A DNA stretch of 64,000 nt from Verrucomicrobiota bacterium (GTDB lineage Bacteria; Verrucomicrobiota; Verrucomicrobiia; Limisphaerales; JADJPG01): assembly GCA_016713365.1 (NCBI GenBank), contig JADJPG010000022.1:42793-106792 (forward strand), in the 5' to 3' direction. Shown piece after piece: positions 20,326 to 29,410 of the stretch; position 1 is the stretch's first letter, and every line of letters begins with the position of its first letter. Position numbers and translations under genes: made by a program. Below the pieces are notes generated by a model that saw nothing but the letters and a program-made list of their open reading frames with translations, was not told the DNA's origin and did no database searches.

Positions 20326-21864
20326 TCACCGGCGCATCCGCTCCAACACATTCCGGGTAATCTGTTGCACCCGCCGGTCCAGCCCCTGCGGCGAGGTGTA
20401 GACCGACGGACGCACGTAGCCCGGGGGCGCGCTCAGTCCATCCGCCCACCAGCACGTTGCCGCATTGAAGACGAAATTCCCGCGCGGCCCCGGATACGCC
20501 GTCGCCGTGAAGTGACCGTCATTCGGCTTGCCGGGAGCCGATTGCGTCGGCGCTGTCGCGACGACTTCGAGCCCCGGAATCGGCGCCGGATCACCGTGCC
20601 ATTCCCAGCCGACCAATCCCGGAATCCCATCGCCCTTCTTCATGCCGGTGCCGGCGAAGATCCAGTGCTCCGGCAACGCACACACCCAGTCCGCGCCTCC
20701 CGTGACCGGACCCGTGCTGTGCGCGCCAATGAGCTCATTCGCATACGGACGTTCGTGCTTCAGCGAATTCATCGCCTGAAACTCGCGCGTGCCTCCCGGC
20801 GGACCGAAGACGCCGACGCGCTCGAACGCACGATTCGGGATGCCTGCTGCATCCGGTGCCAGCACGATGCGGCCGCAAACCGCGTTGCCGGAAAAGAATC
20901 CCACGTTCACGCCCGCTTCGATGGCGGACTGAACGTTGCGGAACATTTCGATCGACCAGTATTCGTCGTGACCAATCGAGAGGAAGCCCTTCGCCCGCCG
21001 CAGTCCGTGCGCGTCGTGGTGCGTGTCCAGATTCGAAATGTAGGTAACGTCGTAGCCCTGCTCTTCCATCCAGTAGGCAAACGGAAACTCCCACAGGAAC
21101 CATTCGCCTGAGCCCGTGCTCAGCGGCGCATCGAAGATCTGACAATACTTTCCGTAGGGTCTGTTGAAACTCACCTGCACATCGCCGCCCCACCACCACT
21201 GATGCTCACCGTTGTCGTAGAGGGAAAATTGGTTCGGCCATCGGTTGTAGGCCTGCCAGGTGTTGTCTGAACACTGAAAGAGAAAGTCAGTCCGCCGATC
21301 ATCGCGCACGATGAAGATGACGTAGCTCTGCCACCCTTCCCGCGCCGCCGTCAACTTGCCGACGTAAACCCCGCTGACCCAATCCGAGGGAATCTTTAAC
21401 GAAGCGCTCGCCTTCCACCGGCAATCGCGCACGCGCTTGGCGCCCACGGCAGGATCCGTTTGCACCGAACCTGCCAACGGGCCGAGCGTCCGCATCAGAC
21501 GTCCCCCCGCTCCGCCGTAGAAGCCCATGCGATAAATTTCGATAGTGAACGACGACGCGGGATTCGTGCTGACAAAAAACTCGATCGTTTCTCCGGCGCG
21601 CACGCTCGTGCGCGAGCAGAAGCCTTCGATGGTCGGGCACCGATACTTCGTCGCGGGATCAATCGCCGTCTTCGTCAGCATCCAGTCACGAGTTCCCGGC
21701 GCGGCATTCTCGCGTCGGATAACGTCAGACCTCGCCGCCGTCAACGAGGTGCAACCGGGCAGCGCCGCAAGGGCAGCGAGCCCCGCCGTGGTCTTCAGCG
21801 CCGCGCGGCGGGAGATGCCTGAAGACTGCGGTGAGGTCGGTGGGACGGAATCTTTTCGAGGCAT
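20326..21864 (-). CDS. N,N-dimethylformamidase beta-subunit-like Tat-exported protein
   Basis: 512 residues. A twin-arginine leader (SRRAALKTTAGLAALAALPGC) also contains a lipobox-like cysteine. The body matches the large-subunit domain of dimethylformamidase: an N-terminal beta-sandwich (about 60-190), then a glutamine-amidotransferase-like core with FQCSDNTWQAYNRWP, YDVTYISNLDTH and the diagnostic GHDEYWS. In dimethylformamidase the iron ligands include tyrosine and glutamate from this area, but I cannot confirm the full set. The start is ATG 21864 (MPRKDSVPP), divergent from the dioxygenase gene 138 bases away. The substrate is unknown and may be an amide other than DMF. Confidence 0.75.
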   Translation of the reverse strand: MPRKDSVPPTSPQSSGISRRAALKTTAGLAALAALPGCTSLTAARSDVIRRENAAPGTRDWMLTKTAIDPATKYRCPTIEGFCSRTSVRAGETIEFFVSTNPASSFTIEIYRMGFYGGAGGRLMRTLGPLAGSVQTDPAVGAKRVRDCRWKASASLKIPSDWVSGVYVGKLTAAREGWQSYVIFIVRDDRRTDFLFQCSDNTWQAYNRWPNQFSLYDNGEHQWWWGGDVQVSFNRPYGKYCQIFDAPLSTGSGEWFLWEFPFAYWMEEQGYDVTYISNLDTHHDAHGLRRAKGFLSIGHDEYWSIEMFRNVQSAIEAGVNVGFFSGNAVCGRIVLAPDAAGIPNRAFERVGVFGPPGGTREFQAMNSLKHERPYANELIGAHSTGPVTGGADWVCALPEHWIFAGTGMKKGDGIPGLVGWEWHGDPAPIPGLEVVATAPTQSAPGKPNDGHFTATAYPGPRGNFVFNAATCWWADGLSAPPGYVRPSVYTSPQGLDRRVQQITRNVLERMRR

Positions 21865-22002
21865 AGTGTGAGAAAGAATCGACCAGCAACTCGCACCGTT
21901 GGCAATCCCGCTCTGTCGGTGAAGGAAAACGCCAAATCCTTCACCTTGACGAATCAGCGCGCTCGGGAAACGCTCAGCCATCGCCGCAACTCATCAACAC
22001 CC

Positions 22003-22671
22003 ATGAACGCTCACGAACTCTCTCTTTCCCTAAACCGCCGTCGTTTCCTCCATGGCCTCGGTGTTGGAGCCGCATTATTCACTGTGCCTGGCGCCTTCGC
22101 GGCGAAGCTCGTTCGCACCCCCGCGCAAACCGAAGGACCGTTCTATCCCGACAAGCTGCCGCTCGACACGGACAACGACTTGCTCGTGCTCAACGATGCC
22201 ATCACGCCCGCGGTGGGCGAAGTGACGTGGTTGAACGGCCGCATCTTGGACGCCCGCGGTGAGCCGATTCGTAACGCGCTAGTCGAGATCTGGCAGTGCG
22301 ACAACAGCGGCGCCTACATTCATTCCAAGGACACCAACAAGGCGAAGCAGGACAAAAACTTCCAGGGCTTCGGTCGCTTCCTCACGGGCTCGAAGGGCGA
22401 ATATGTCTTCCGCACCATCAAGCCCGTCCCCTACCCCGGCCGCGCGCCGCACATTCACATGGCGGTGAAGATCAAGGGCCGCAAGGAACTGATTACGCAG
22501 TGCTACATCGAAGGTCATTCCGGCAACGAGAAGGATGGTATCTGGAAAAACATCAAAGACGTGAAGGCGCGGAATTCGGTGACAATTCCCTTCAAGCCGC
22601 TCAAAGGTTCCCAAGCCGGAGAGCTCGCTGCGAAGTTTGATGTCGTGATGGGGCTTACTCCGGAAGGCTGA
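22003..22671 (+). CDS. Intradiol ring-cleavage dioxygenase-like protein (Tat-exported)
   Basis: 222 residues. Tat leader RRRFLHGLGVGAALF, then the catechol/protocatechuate intradiol dioxygenase fold: EGPFYPD, GRILDARGEPIRNALVEIWQ, and the iron ligands as Tyr in NSGAYIH, Tyr in VPYPGR and the His pair in APHIHM. All four ligand types are present, so it is probably an active Fe(III) enzyme acting outside the cytoplasm, unlike classical cytosolic PcaGH. The start is ATG 22003, just before the Tat leader. It is divergent from the dimethylformamidase-like gene; no other aromatic-degradation genes are nearby. Confidence 0.85.
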   Translation: MNAHELSLSLNRRRFLHGLGVGAALFTVPGAFAAKLVRTPAQTEGPFYPDKLPLDTDNDLLVLNDAITPAVGEVTWLNGRILDARGEPIRNALVEIWQCDNSGAYIHSKDTNKAKQDKNFQGFGRFLTGSKGEYVFRTIKPVPYPGRAPHIHMAVKIKGRKELITQCYIEGHSGNEKDGIWKNIKDVKARNSVTIPFKPLKGSQAGELAAKFDVVMGLTPEG

Positions 22672-22757
22672 CGCGCCTCTTATCGCGCAACTGAATTCCC
22701 GTCTAGCGCACCTTCCCGCTTGCCAAGTGAAACGTGCGTCTTCATTTTCGCCGCACC

Positions 22758-23249
22758 ATGCATTCCCACGAATTGCTGCGTGAAGTATTCGACAAGGCCA
22801 GCCCCAAACAGGTCGCGGCCGATCTCGGCCTTTCGCTCTCCATGATCTACAAGTGGGCCGAGCCGGCGGAGAACGCCTCCGGCAGCGGCGCGTCCAATCC
22901 GCTCGACCGCATCGAGGCCCTGCTCCGCTCAACCAACGACGAGCGTCTCGTGCAATGGATCTGCCAGAAGGGCGGCGGCTTTTTCATCCGCAATCCGAAG
23001 ATTCACAACGCGCATCCGGACTACCTCATCCCGGCCACGAACGAGATCATCCAGGAGTTCGCCGATCTACTCGCCGTCGTCGCAAACGCCGCCGCGGATA
23101 ATCACATCTCGCCCGAGGAAGCGAAAAAGATTCGCGCGCGTTGGGAAGAACTGAAGGTCGCCACGGAATGTTTCGTTCACTGCTGCGAGGAAGGAAACTT
23201 CCAGCGGCTCAAGGAACGTCCGCCGACGATTCATCAGAAGGAAGACTAG
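22758..23249 (+). CDS. Helix-turn-helix regulator-like protein
   Basis: 163 residues. The N-terminal segment HELLREVFDKASPKQVAADLG followed by LSMIYKWAEP is a helix-turn-helix of the kind seen in phage CII-like and related regulators. The C-terminal part is helical, with EFADLLAVVANAAADNHISPEEAKKIRARWEEL cut into two helices. The start is ATG 22758. Its stop overlaps the stop of glcF by 4 bases in convergent orientation. A link to glycolate metabolism is only positional. Confidence 0.65.
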   Translation: MHSHELLREVFDKASPKQVAADLGLSLSMIYKWAEPAENASGSGASNPLDRIEALLRSTNDERLVQWICQKGGGFFIRNPKIHNAHPDYLIPATNEIIQEFADLLAVVANAAADNHISPEEAKKIRARWEELKVATECFVHCCEEGNFQRLKERPPTIHQKED

Positions 23250-24532
23250 TCATCATTTGCGCGACGCGCCTCACGGTCCAGATAATCGGCGATGTGAACC
23301 ACCTCCACATCGTGCGCGCCAGACTTTTTCAAACCCGCCCGCATCTGCAACAGGCAGCCCGGGTTGGTCGTCACCACCGTCTTCGCGCCCGTCTTGAGGA
23401 TGTTGTCGGTCTTTCGTTGCTGGAGCCGCGCCGCCATTTCCGGCTCCGTCAGATTGTAGCTCCCAGCACTTCCGCAGCAGACGTTTGATTCCGGAAGTTC
23501 CACGAATGTTTCGCCGGCCACCGCGCGTACTAGCGTCCGCGGTGCCTTCTCGATTGGTTGAGCATGGGCGAGATGACATGCGTCGTGGTAGGTCACCTTT
23601 GCTGAGCAGTTAGTCCCTCGAACAATTGGCTCGCCCACTGCAGCCAGCCACTCAGTAAGATCCCGCACCTTGGAACTGAAACGCCGAGCGCGTTCCGCCC
23701 ACGCCGGATCGTCACGCAAGAGATGTCCGTATTCCTTGAGCATCGAGCCGCAGCCGGCCGCGTTGATGACAATGGTATCGACCTGAGCCTGCTCGAAGAC
23801 CGCGATGTTCCGGCGCGCCGCGGCGCGTGCCTCTTCCAGATTCCCACCGTGCGCGAACAGCGCTCCGCAACAGCCCTGTCCCGGCGGAGTGACGACATCA
23901 AAACCGGCCCGGTGAATCAGGCGCATCGTCGAGGCATTCGTCTCCGCAAACATCACGCTCATGACACAGCCACTGACAAATCCAACGCGTCCGCGCGACT
24001 CCCCGCCAGCCTTCACCATCGCCGGCAGCGGCGCGGAAGTCGTTTCATCTGGGATCAGCGAGAGCGCATCGCGGGCAAACGTCGGCAGCAATCGCTCCAT
24101 GCCGAACTGCTTCACCCAGCGCGCCGGCATCAAGGCCAGGTCCATTCGTTCGGGATACGGGAAGACCTTCTCGATCAGCCAGCGACGAAGGAACTGCTGC
24201 CAGGGCGAACGTTCGTGATGGCGTTCGATATGATCTCGCGTGGACTCGAGCAACTCCCCGTACTGCACTCCGCTGGGGCAAACCGCTTCACACGCGCGGC
24301 AACCGAGACAAAGGTCCACGTGCCGGACGGCAGTTTGACCGAGCGCCAGGCGTCCGTCCTGCACAGCGCGCATCAGATAAATCCGTCCGCGCGGCGAATC
24401 ATTCTCGTTTCCCGTCTCCAGGTATGTCGGGCAGGACGACAGGCAAAGCCCGCAATGAATGCACGCGAGTGATTTGTCGTAATCGAGAAACCGGGCCGGG
24501 GCCGCAGTGTTGGTGGGCGGATCCGGTTTCAT
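23246..24532 (-). CDS. glcF: Glycolate oxidase iron-sulfur subunit GlcF
   Basis: 428 residues. Two ferredoxin-type [4Fe-4S] motifs are present (CIHCGLCLSSCP, about residues 24-35, and CLGCRACEAVCP, about 74-85). Two CCG-domain motifs follow (GCCGALF and VCCGSAGSYN with the associated cysteines). This is the electron-transfer subunit that takes electrons from GlcD/GlcE to the quinone pool during oxidation of glycolate to glyoxylate. The start overlaps the glcE stop by ATGA. It is the last gene of the glcD-glcE-glcF operon. Confidence 0.92.
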   Translation of the reverse strand: MKPDPPTNTAAPARFLDYDKSLACIHCGLCLSSCPTYLETGNENDSPRGRIYLMRAVQDGRLALGQTAVRHVDLCLGCRACEAVCPSGVQYGELLESTRDHIERHHERSPWQQFLRRWLIEKVFPYPERMDLALMPARWVKQFGMERLLPTFARDALSLIPDETTSAPLPAMVKAGGESRGRVGFVSGCVMSVMFAETNASTMRLIHRAGFDVVTPPGQGCCGALFAHGGNLEEARAAARRNIAVFEQAQVDTIVINAAGCGSMLKEYGHLLRDDPAWAERARRFSSKVRDLTEWLAAVGEPIVRGTNCSAKVTYHDACHLAHAQPIEKAPRTLVRAVAGETFVELPESNVCCGSAGSYNLTEPEMAARLQQRKTDNILKTGAKTVVTTNPGCLLQMRAGLKKSGAHDVEVVHIADYLDREARRANDD

Positions 24533-25473
24533 GCGCCGGTTATCGATGGCAAAACGCCATTCGGATCAAATGTCTCCTTCAGACGCCGAGCCAGCGCGCC
24601 TATTGAGCTCGCAGCCGGAGTAGAAGTGCTTCCCCGATGGTAGACGATCCCGTTCCCTGCCCGCGCGACAAACTCCATCCCGCCCAATTCACCGATGACT
24701 TCGGTAACGCGGCTCGGAAGCACAGAGTGTCGTTGCACCGTGGCAGCAGGTTGATTCCAAAACACCCGTTCGTAGTCGAGGGTGGTCGACTCGATGAATC
24801 CCAGTCCCGACGCCTGCGCGAGCTGCCAGTCGACATCTTCATACGCTCCGGAGAAACCAGCCACCACTTGGAAATCTCCTGGCTCACAACCGACGTTGTG
24901 CAAATCCAACACCGACGGTGTCAGCGGCGAATCAAGAACGTCATCGATGATCCGCCGCGCCTCCGCCACCGAATCACAACGACGAGCCACGAAGTGTTCC
25001 GTCTCGGGAAGCGGCAACAACTTGAACGTCGCTTCAACGATGATCCCGAGCGAGCCCTCGCCGCCGATGAATAATTTCATCACGTCGAACCCGGCCACAT
25101 TCTTCACCACCTTGCCACCCGAACGAACCAGCCGGCCATCGGCCAGCGCGACCTGAACGCCAAGCAAATGATCCCGCACGGTGCCAAATCCAAAACGACG
25201 CGGACCACTGATGTTGCCCGATATCAGATCCGAAATGCTCAGGCGATCCGCCAATGGTGGATCGATGGGAAGCCACTGACGCCGCGGCGCCAGTTGTTGC
25301 TGAAGTGCGGCCAGAGTGATTCCCGCCTCAACCGTCACCGTCATGTCCTCCGGCGCGTGTTCCAGCACCCGGCACATGGCTCCGAGATCGAGCCGCCCGA
25401 TGCGGGCGCGTTTCACGTGGGCCGCCGCGAGGAGGCCAGCCACTTCATCCTTATTGGCCGGTCTCAGGTTCAT
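24529..25473 (-). CDS. glcE: Glycolate oxidase FAD-binding subunit GlcE
   Basis: 314 residues, a single FAD_binding_4 (PCMH-type) domain: LPIDPPLADRLSISDLI, GNISGPRRFGFGTVRDHLLG, GGKVVKNVAGFDVMKLFIGG and GSLGIIVEATFKLLPLP. The short C-terminal region is typical of GlcE rather than GlcD. The start MNLRPANKDEV at 25473 overlaps the glcD stop by 4 bases and heads directly into glcF. Together with GlcD it forms the flavin part of membrane-associated glycolate oxidase. Confidence 0.9.
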   Translation of the reverse strand: MNLRPANKDEVAGLLAAAHVKRARIGRLDLGAMCRVLEHAPEDMTVTVEAGITLAALQQQLAPRRQWLPIDPPLADRLSISDLISGNISGPRRFGFGTVRDHLLGVQVALADGRLVRSGGKVVKNVAGFDVMKLFIGGEGSLGIIVEATFKLLPLPETEHFVARRCDSVAEARRIIDDVLDSPLTPSVLDLHNVGCEPGDFQVVAGFSGAYEDVDWQLAQASGLGFIESTTLDYERVFWNQPAATVQRHSVLPSRVTEVIGELGGMEFVARAGNGIVYHRGSTSTPAASSIGALARRLKETFDPNGVLPSITGA

Positions 25474-26926
25474 GCGCTGGCCTGCTTTCGCGGCGCGAAA
25501 TCCCCGCACCGTTTCGAGCCAGGGAACATCTTGTGCGGATTGCAGCGCCCTTCCGGATCGAACACCCGCCGCAGCATCCGCATCGCATCGAGATCGTCCG
25601 TGGAAAACTGTTTCGCCATGAAATCAATCTTCTCCGCGCCGATCCCATGTTCACCCGTCACACTGCCGCCAAGCTCCACGCACTTCGTCAAATGTCGTCG
25701 CTCACCGCCAACGCGCGGCGCACCTGATCCGGATCGCGTTCATCGTAGAGGATTAACGGATGCAAATTGCCGTCGCCAGCGTGGAAGACGTTTGGAATGC
25801 GCAGGCCGTATTCCTCGCTGCAGCGCTGGATGAAACGCATCATCTCCGGGAGCTTCGAGCGCGGCACCACTCCATCCTGCGTAATGAAATTCGGCGAGAG
25901 CCGGCCAATGGCGCCGAACGCGCGCTTGCGACATTTCCACAGCTCAGCGCGCTCCTGGTCGTCCTTCGCAATTCGCACATCGCGCGCGCGATTCTTCCTG
26001 CAGATCTCCACGACCTGCGCGGCCTGCTTGTCGAGACTCGCCGCCAATCCGTCCAGTTCGATAATCAGCACCGCGCCCGCATCGAGTGGAAAACCGAAAT
26101 GATACGCCGCCTCCACCGCTTGGGTGATGAGCTGGTCCATCATCTCCAGAGCCCCGGGAACGATGCCGGCGCCAATGATGTCGCTCACCGCCTGACTCGC
26201 GTCATCGACCGTCTCAAATACACCGAGCAGCGTCTTGAACGCCTGCGGCGCACGGATTAGCCGAACGAGGACGCGCGTCACCACTCCAAACATTCCCTCG
26301 CTGCCAATGGCCGCGCCGCGCAAGTCATAGCCATCCACGTCTTCACCGCCATCCGGTGTCGTTCCAAGCCAAACGACTTCGCCATCTGGCAGCACCATCT
26401 CGTAGCCGAGGACATGATTGGTGGTCACACCGTACTTGAGAGTATGCGGCCCACCGGAGTTCGTCCCAACATTACCTCCGATCGTGCAAGCGGACTGGCT
26501 GGACGGATCGGGCGCGTAGAACAGCCCTTGAGACTTCACCGCATTCGTGACCCATGCGTTCACGCAGCCAGCCTCGACGAGCGCGCGGCGGTTCCGGTAA
26601 TCCACCTCAAGCACCCGGTTCATCCGGGTGAGGGCAATCATGACGCCACCAGTCACCGCCAAGACGGTTCCACTCAGGCTGGTACCGGCTCCACGGGGAA
26701 TGATGGGAAGATGATGCTCCGCGCAAAGTTTTACGACGGCGGCGACCTCCTCGGTGCTTCGCGGAAGAACGACCACGCCCGGCAAATGCTTTTCGAGGGT
26801 GTAGGCGTCGCACTCGTAGACGAGCAACTCATCGTCGCCAGCGATGACACCGTCTGTTCCAACGATCGCACAAAGCGCTGCCACCATGGCAGGCGTGATG
26901 ACGGCGGTTTCGTGCGGCGGAGTCAT
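25470..26926 (-). CDS. glcD: Glycolate oxidase subunit GlcD (one frameshift)
   Basis: About 485 residues. FAD_binding_4 domain (LPIIPRGAGTSLSG, CTIGGNVGTNSGG, LKYGVTTNHVLGYEMVLPDG, GSEGMFGVVTRVLVRL) and an FAD-oxidase C-terminal domain (VFHAGDGNLHPLIL, then GGSVTGEHGIGAEK and RVFDPEGRCNPHKMFP). The two parts lie in different frames. Near 25690 the bases read GACATTTGACG; one more T would give DILTKCVELGG and restore the family sequence. The break is therefore one missing T in a T-run, most simply a sequence error. First gene of the glcDEF operon; no clear promoter was identified in the 210-base gap upstream. Confidence 0.88.
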
Positions 26927-27136
26927 GCGCCGAAACTAGGGGAAGCGTCGCAAGTTGTCGAGTGGAGCCAAGCTGACGGGTGCGCTTACAAGTGGCAGGC
27001 ACGGGTGCGGCGGCAATCGGCCGCAGGACTATTCGCCAAACAGCCAGCTCCGGTGTTCTCCCAGATCGCGGGCGTCCTCGCACTTCTGCGCCCGGAGACG
27101 GGGGCACTGCTTTTCGGAATGACGAACCGGGGTCGA

Positions 27137-29410
27137 CTATCCTTGAGCAGGACTTGGAGATGGCACTGAAGGCGTTGATTGACGGCCTTGAGCTTCCGCA
27201 ATCGCGATCATGATCATCACAAGGACGTGAACGAAGGCAATGCCGCAGGTCCACCACACGCCGCTCGTCGGCCAATGAATTAACTCCGCAAGCTTCGAAG
27301 AAACGGGCTTCCCGACTAGCCAGCTGACAAAGACAACGATCCACGGGAGAAACGCGACAGAGGCCACGATGCCGCCGATGCGACGCGGCCAGCAGCTGGA
27401 GATACCTCCGGAAGATGCCCAGAAGCGGGAAGGAGTCAGCCCGATTCCGATTAGCAGCAGCTGACTGCCAACGAACAGCATCAGCCACATGAACGCCGCG
27501 TCCATGAATCCGTAGCTGTGCAGACCGATGCCGAGCATGTTCACACCAAACCAGGACCAGCTGGTGATGATGTTGCCGACGATGGCGCAATTCATCAGGC
27601 CGCGTTCGCGAATCATTCCGCCCCAACGCAGGTGCAGGATCAGCACGTTCCACAGCACGATCATCAGCGCGCCGTTTTCCTTTGGATCCCAGCCCCAGAA
27701 TCGACCCCACGATTGGTCCGCCCAGATGCCGCCAAGGACTGTTCCGACGAAGCTGAACAGGGTGGAGAAGCAGACGATGGCGTAGACCATGCGCGCCAGC
27801 CCTTTTCCCGTCTCGGTGGTCAGGGTCTTGGTAAAGACACCCCGGACAATGTAGACGAGCGCGAGAAACCCGGAGACGAACGTGCTCGCGTAACCAAGGG
27901 TGATTACAACCACGTGAGTCGCCAGCCAGAAATTCGTGTCGAGCACCGCGCGCATCATCTCCATCGTGTCGCCGCCAAGCGCGAGGTTGTGCGCGACGAC
28001 AAGCGACAGAAAGCCGACACATGTCGCCACCGCTATGCCGATGCCATCCTTGTAAAAGCGTTCCAGAACCAGCCCCAGCACCACGGCGCCCCAGCCAATG
28101 AAAATTGCGGAGGAATACAGGTTCGTGACCGGCGGACGCGCTTCCAGCCACATGCGGAAGATCAGTCCCGCCGTGTGGACGACGAAACCAATCATCAACA
28201 AGCGCGACGCGGTGGTGCGCCAGACATCGTTCAATCCCGCCCAGTAGAGGAGCACGAGCAGGAATGCCGCGATGTAGATATACATGCTGCGTTTGAACGC
28301 CAGCATCTGGTTGAAGAAGGTCTCGCGATTGCTCTTGGTGATGTCTTTCGTGAGATTCTGGCTGACGAGGTAATCTTGGTACGTCTTGATCGATTCGTTG
28401 AACTTCGCCACGTCGCCGGCCTGGTAGGCGGAACTGATTCCCGCGAGCAGCTTGACGGGTTCCGCCATCGTTTCGCCGTTGGATTCCATGAGTGCATCAC
28501 CCATGCGATGCCAGATTTCGTGGCCCTTTTCTCCCGGATGCGGCAGCGGAACTGCCAGGGGCGTGTCCATGCGCGCCATCATCTCGTAGCGTTGGGCGAT
28601 TCGTTGCACCGGCTCAAGCAATCGATCAATGGTTTCGCGATCGAGCTTCTCACCAGCAGCCTGACGTTCCTGGGCTTCGCTGCGGGCGTGCTTGATGGCA
28701 GCAATGTAGTCATCCAGCTCCTTGCGGAAATCCTTCGAGTCTTCCGGCTGGAGCGTGTTCTTGAGTCGGAAGTAAAGCGTCCACGCGCTGCTCAACTGCA
28801 ACACCGCGCGGTCGTACGGCGTTCGCAGTGTCGCGTCCAACTTGCTGGCCCGAGCTGCCTCCGCCTGGAGAATTGGCTGCAAGTTGTCCTTGATGTCGTT
28901 GTACCGGTAAAAGTGCAGGCCGCTTTTTTCAACGCCGCCTTCCAGCTTCATGAGACTGCGGAGGTCGGGGTGGTTGATGACAAAGATGTAGCGATCATCC
29001 GCCAGTTTCGGATTGGCGACCACTTCCAGCAGCCACTCCGCCGGCTTCAGTTTTTTGGGACGCTTCGAGAACTGGTACCACTTGCGTTCCGTTAGTTCGG
29101 AACCTTTGGTACGCAGCTCCTCCCAGGTGCCCCAAGCGCCGCCGGGGCCATTGCCTTCAAGCGGAACTTCAGTGATGCCGCGAATTTGAAGGAGCGAATT
29201 GCGGGCAAGCGAATCCATCGGCTGGACGCGACCGTTGAAAACGAGCGGGAGCTTGGCGAATTCCGAGATGGCGTATGTCTTGTCCGCGCGCTTCACGAAA
29301 AGCGCCATCGAGATCTCGACCACGAACAGCGCGATCAGCAACGACGCGACGACACCCCGCCATCCGCGGCCCTGCTTTGCTTTTTGAGTAACAGAGGAAG
29401 TATTGCTCAT
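27137..29410 (-). CDS. ccsA: Cytochrome c biogenesis protein CcsA-like (long form)
   Basis: 757 residues, far longer than the roughly 300-residue plastid or Gram-positive CcsA. After an N-terminal helix (GVVASLLIALFVVEISMA) there is a soluble domain of about 330 residues with VFNGRVQPMDSLARN, as in Bacteroidota/Verrucomicrobiota long CcsA proteins. The C-terminal CcsA membrane domain carries the tryptophan-rich heme motif WGRFWGWDPKENGAL and flanking histidines (VAHNL, ATHVVV). It delivers heme for covalent attachment to apocytochrome c on the outer face of the membrane (System II). Its start overlaps the resB stop by ATGA. Confidence 0.88.
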   Translation of the reverse strand: MSNTSSVTQKAKQGRGWRGVVASLLIALFVVEISMALFVKRADKTYAISEFAKLPLVFNGRVQPMDSLARNSLLQIRGITEVPLEGNGPGGAWGTWEELRTKGSELTERKWYQFSKRPKKLKPAEWLLEVVANPKLADDRYIFVINHPDLRSLMKLEGGVEKSGLHFYRYNDIKDNLQPILQAEAARASKLDATLRTPYDRAVLQLSSAWTLYFRLKNTLQPEDSKDFRKELDDYIAAIKHARSEAQERQAAGEKLDRETIDRLLEPVQRIAQRYEMMARMDTPLAVPLPHPGEKGHEIWHRMGDALMESNGETMAEPVKLLAGISSAYQAGDVAKFNESIKTYQDYLVSQNLTKDITKSNRETFFNQMLAFKRSMYIYIAAFLLVLLYWAGLNDVWRTTASRLLMIGFVVHTAGLIFRMWLEARPPVTNLYSSAIFIGWGAVVLGLVLERFYKDGIGIAVATCVGFLSLVVAHNLALGGDTMEMMRAVLDTNFWLATHVVVITLGYASTFVSGFLALVYIVRGVFTKTLTTETGKGLARMVYAIVCFSTLFSFVGTVLGGIWADQSWGRFWGWDPKENGALMIVLWNVLILHLRWGGMIRERGLMNCAIVGNIITSWSWFGVNMLGIGLHSYGFMDAAFMWLMLFVGSQLLLIGIGLTPSRFWASSGGISSCWPRRIGGIVASVAFLPWIVVFVSWLVGKPVSSKLAELIHWPTSGVWWTCGIAFVHVLVMIMIAIAEAQGRQSTPSVPSPSPAQG

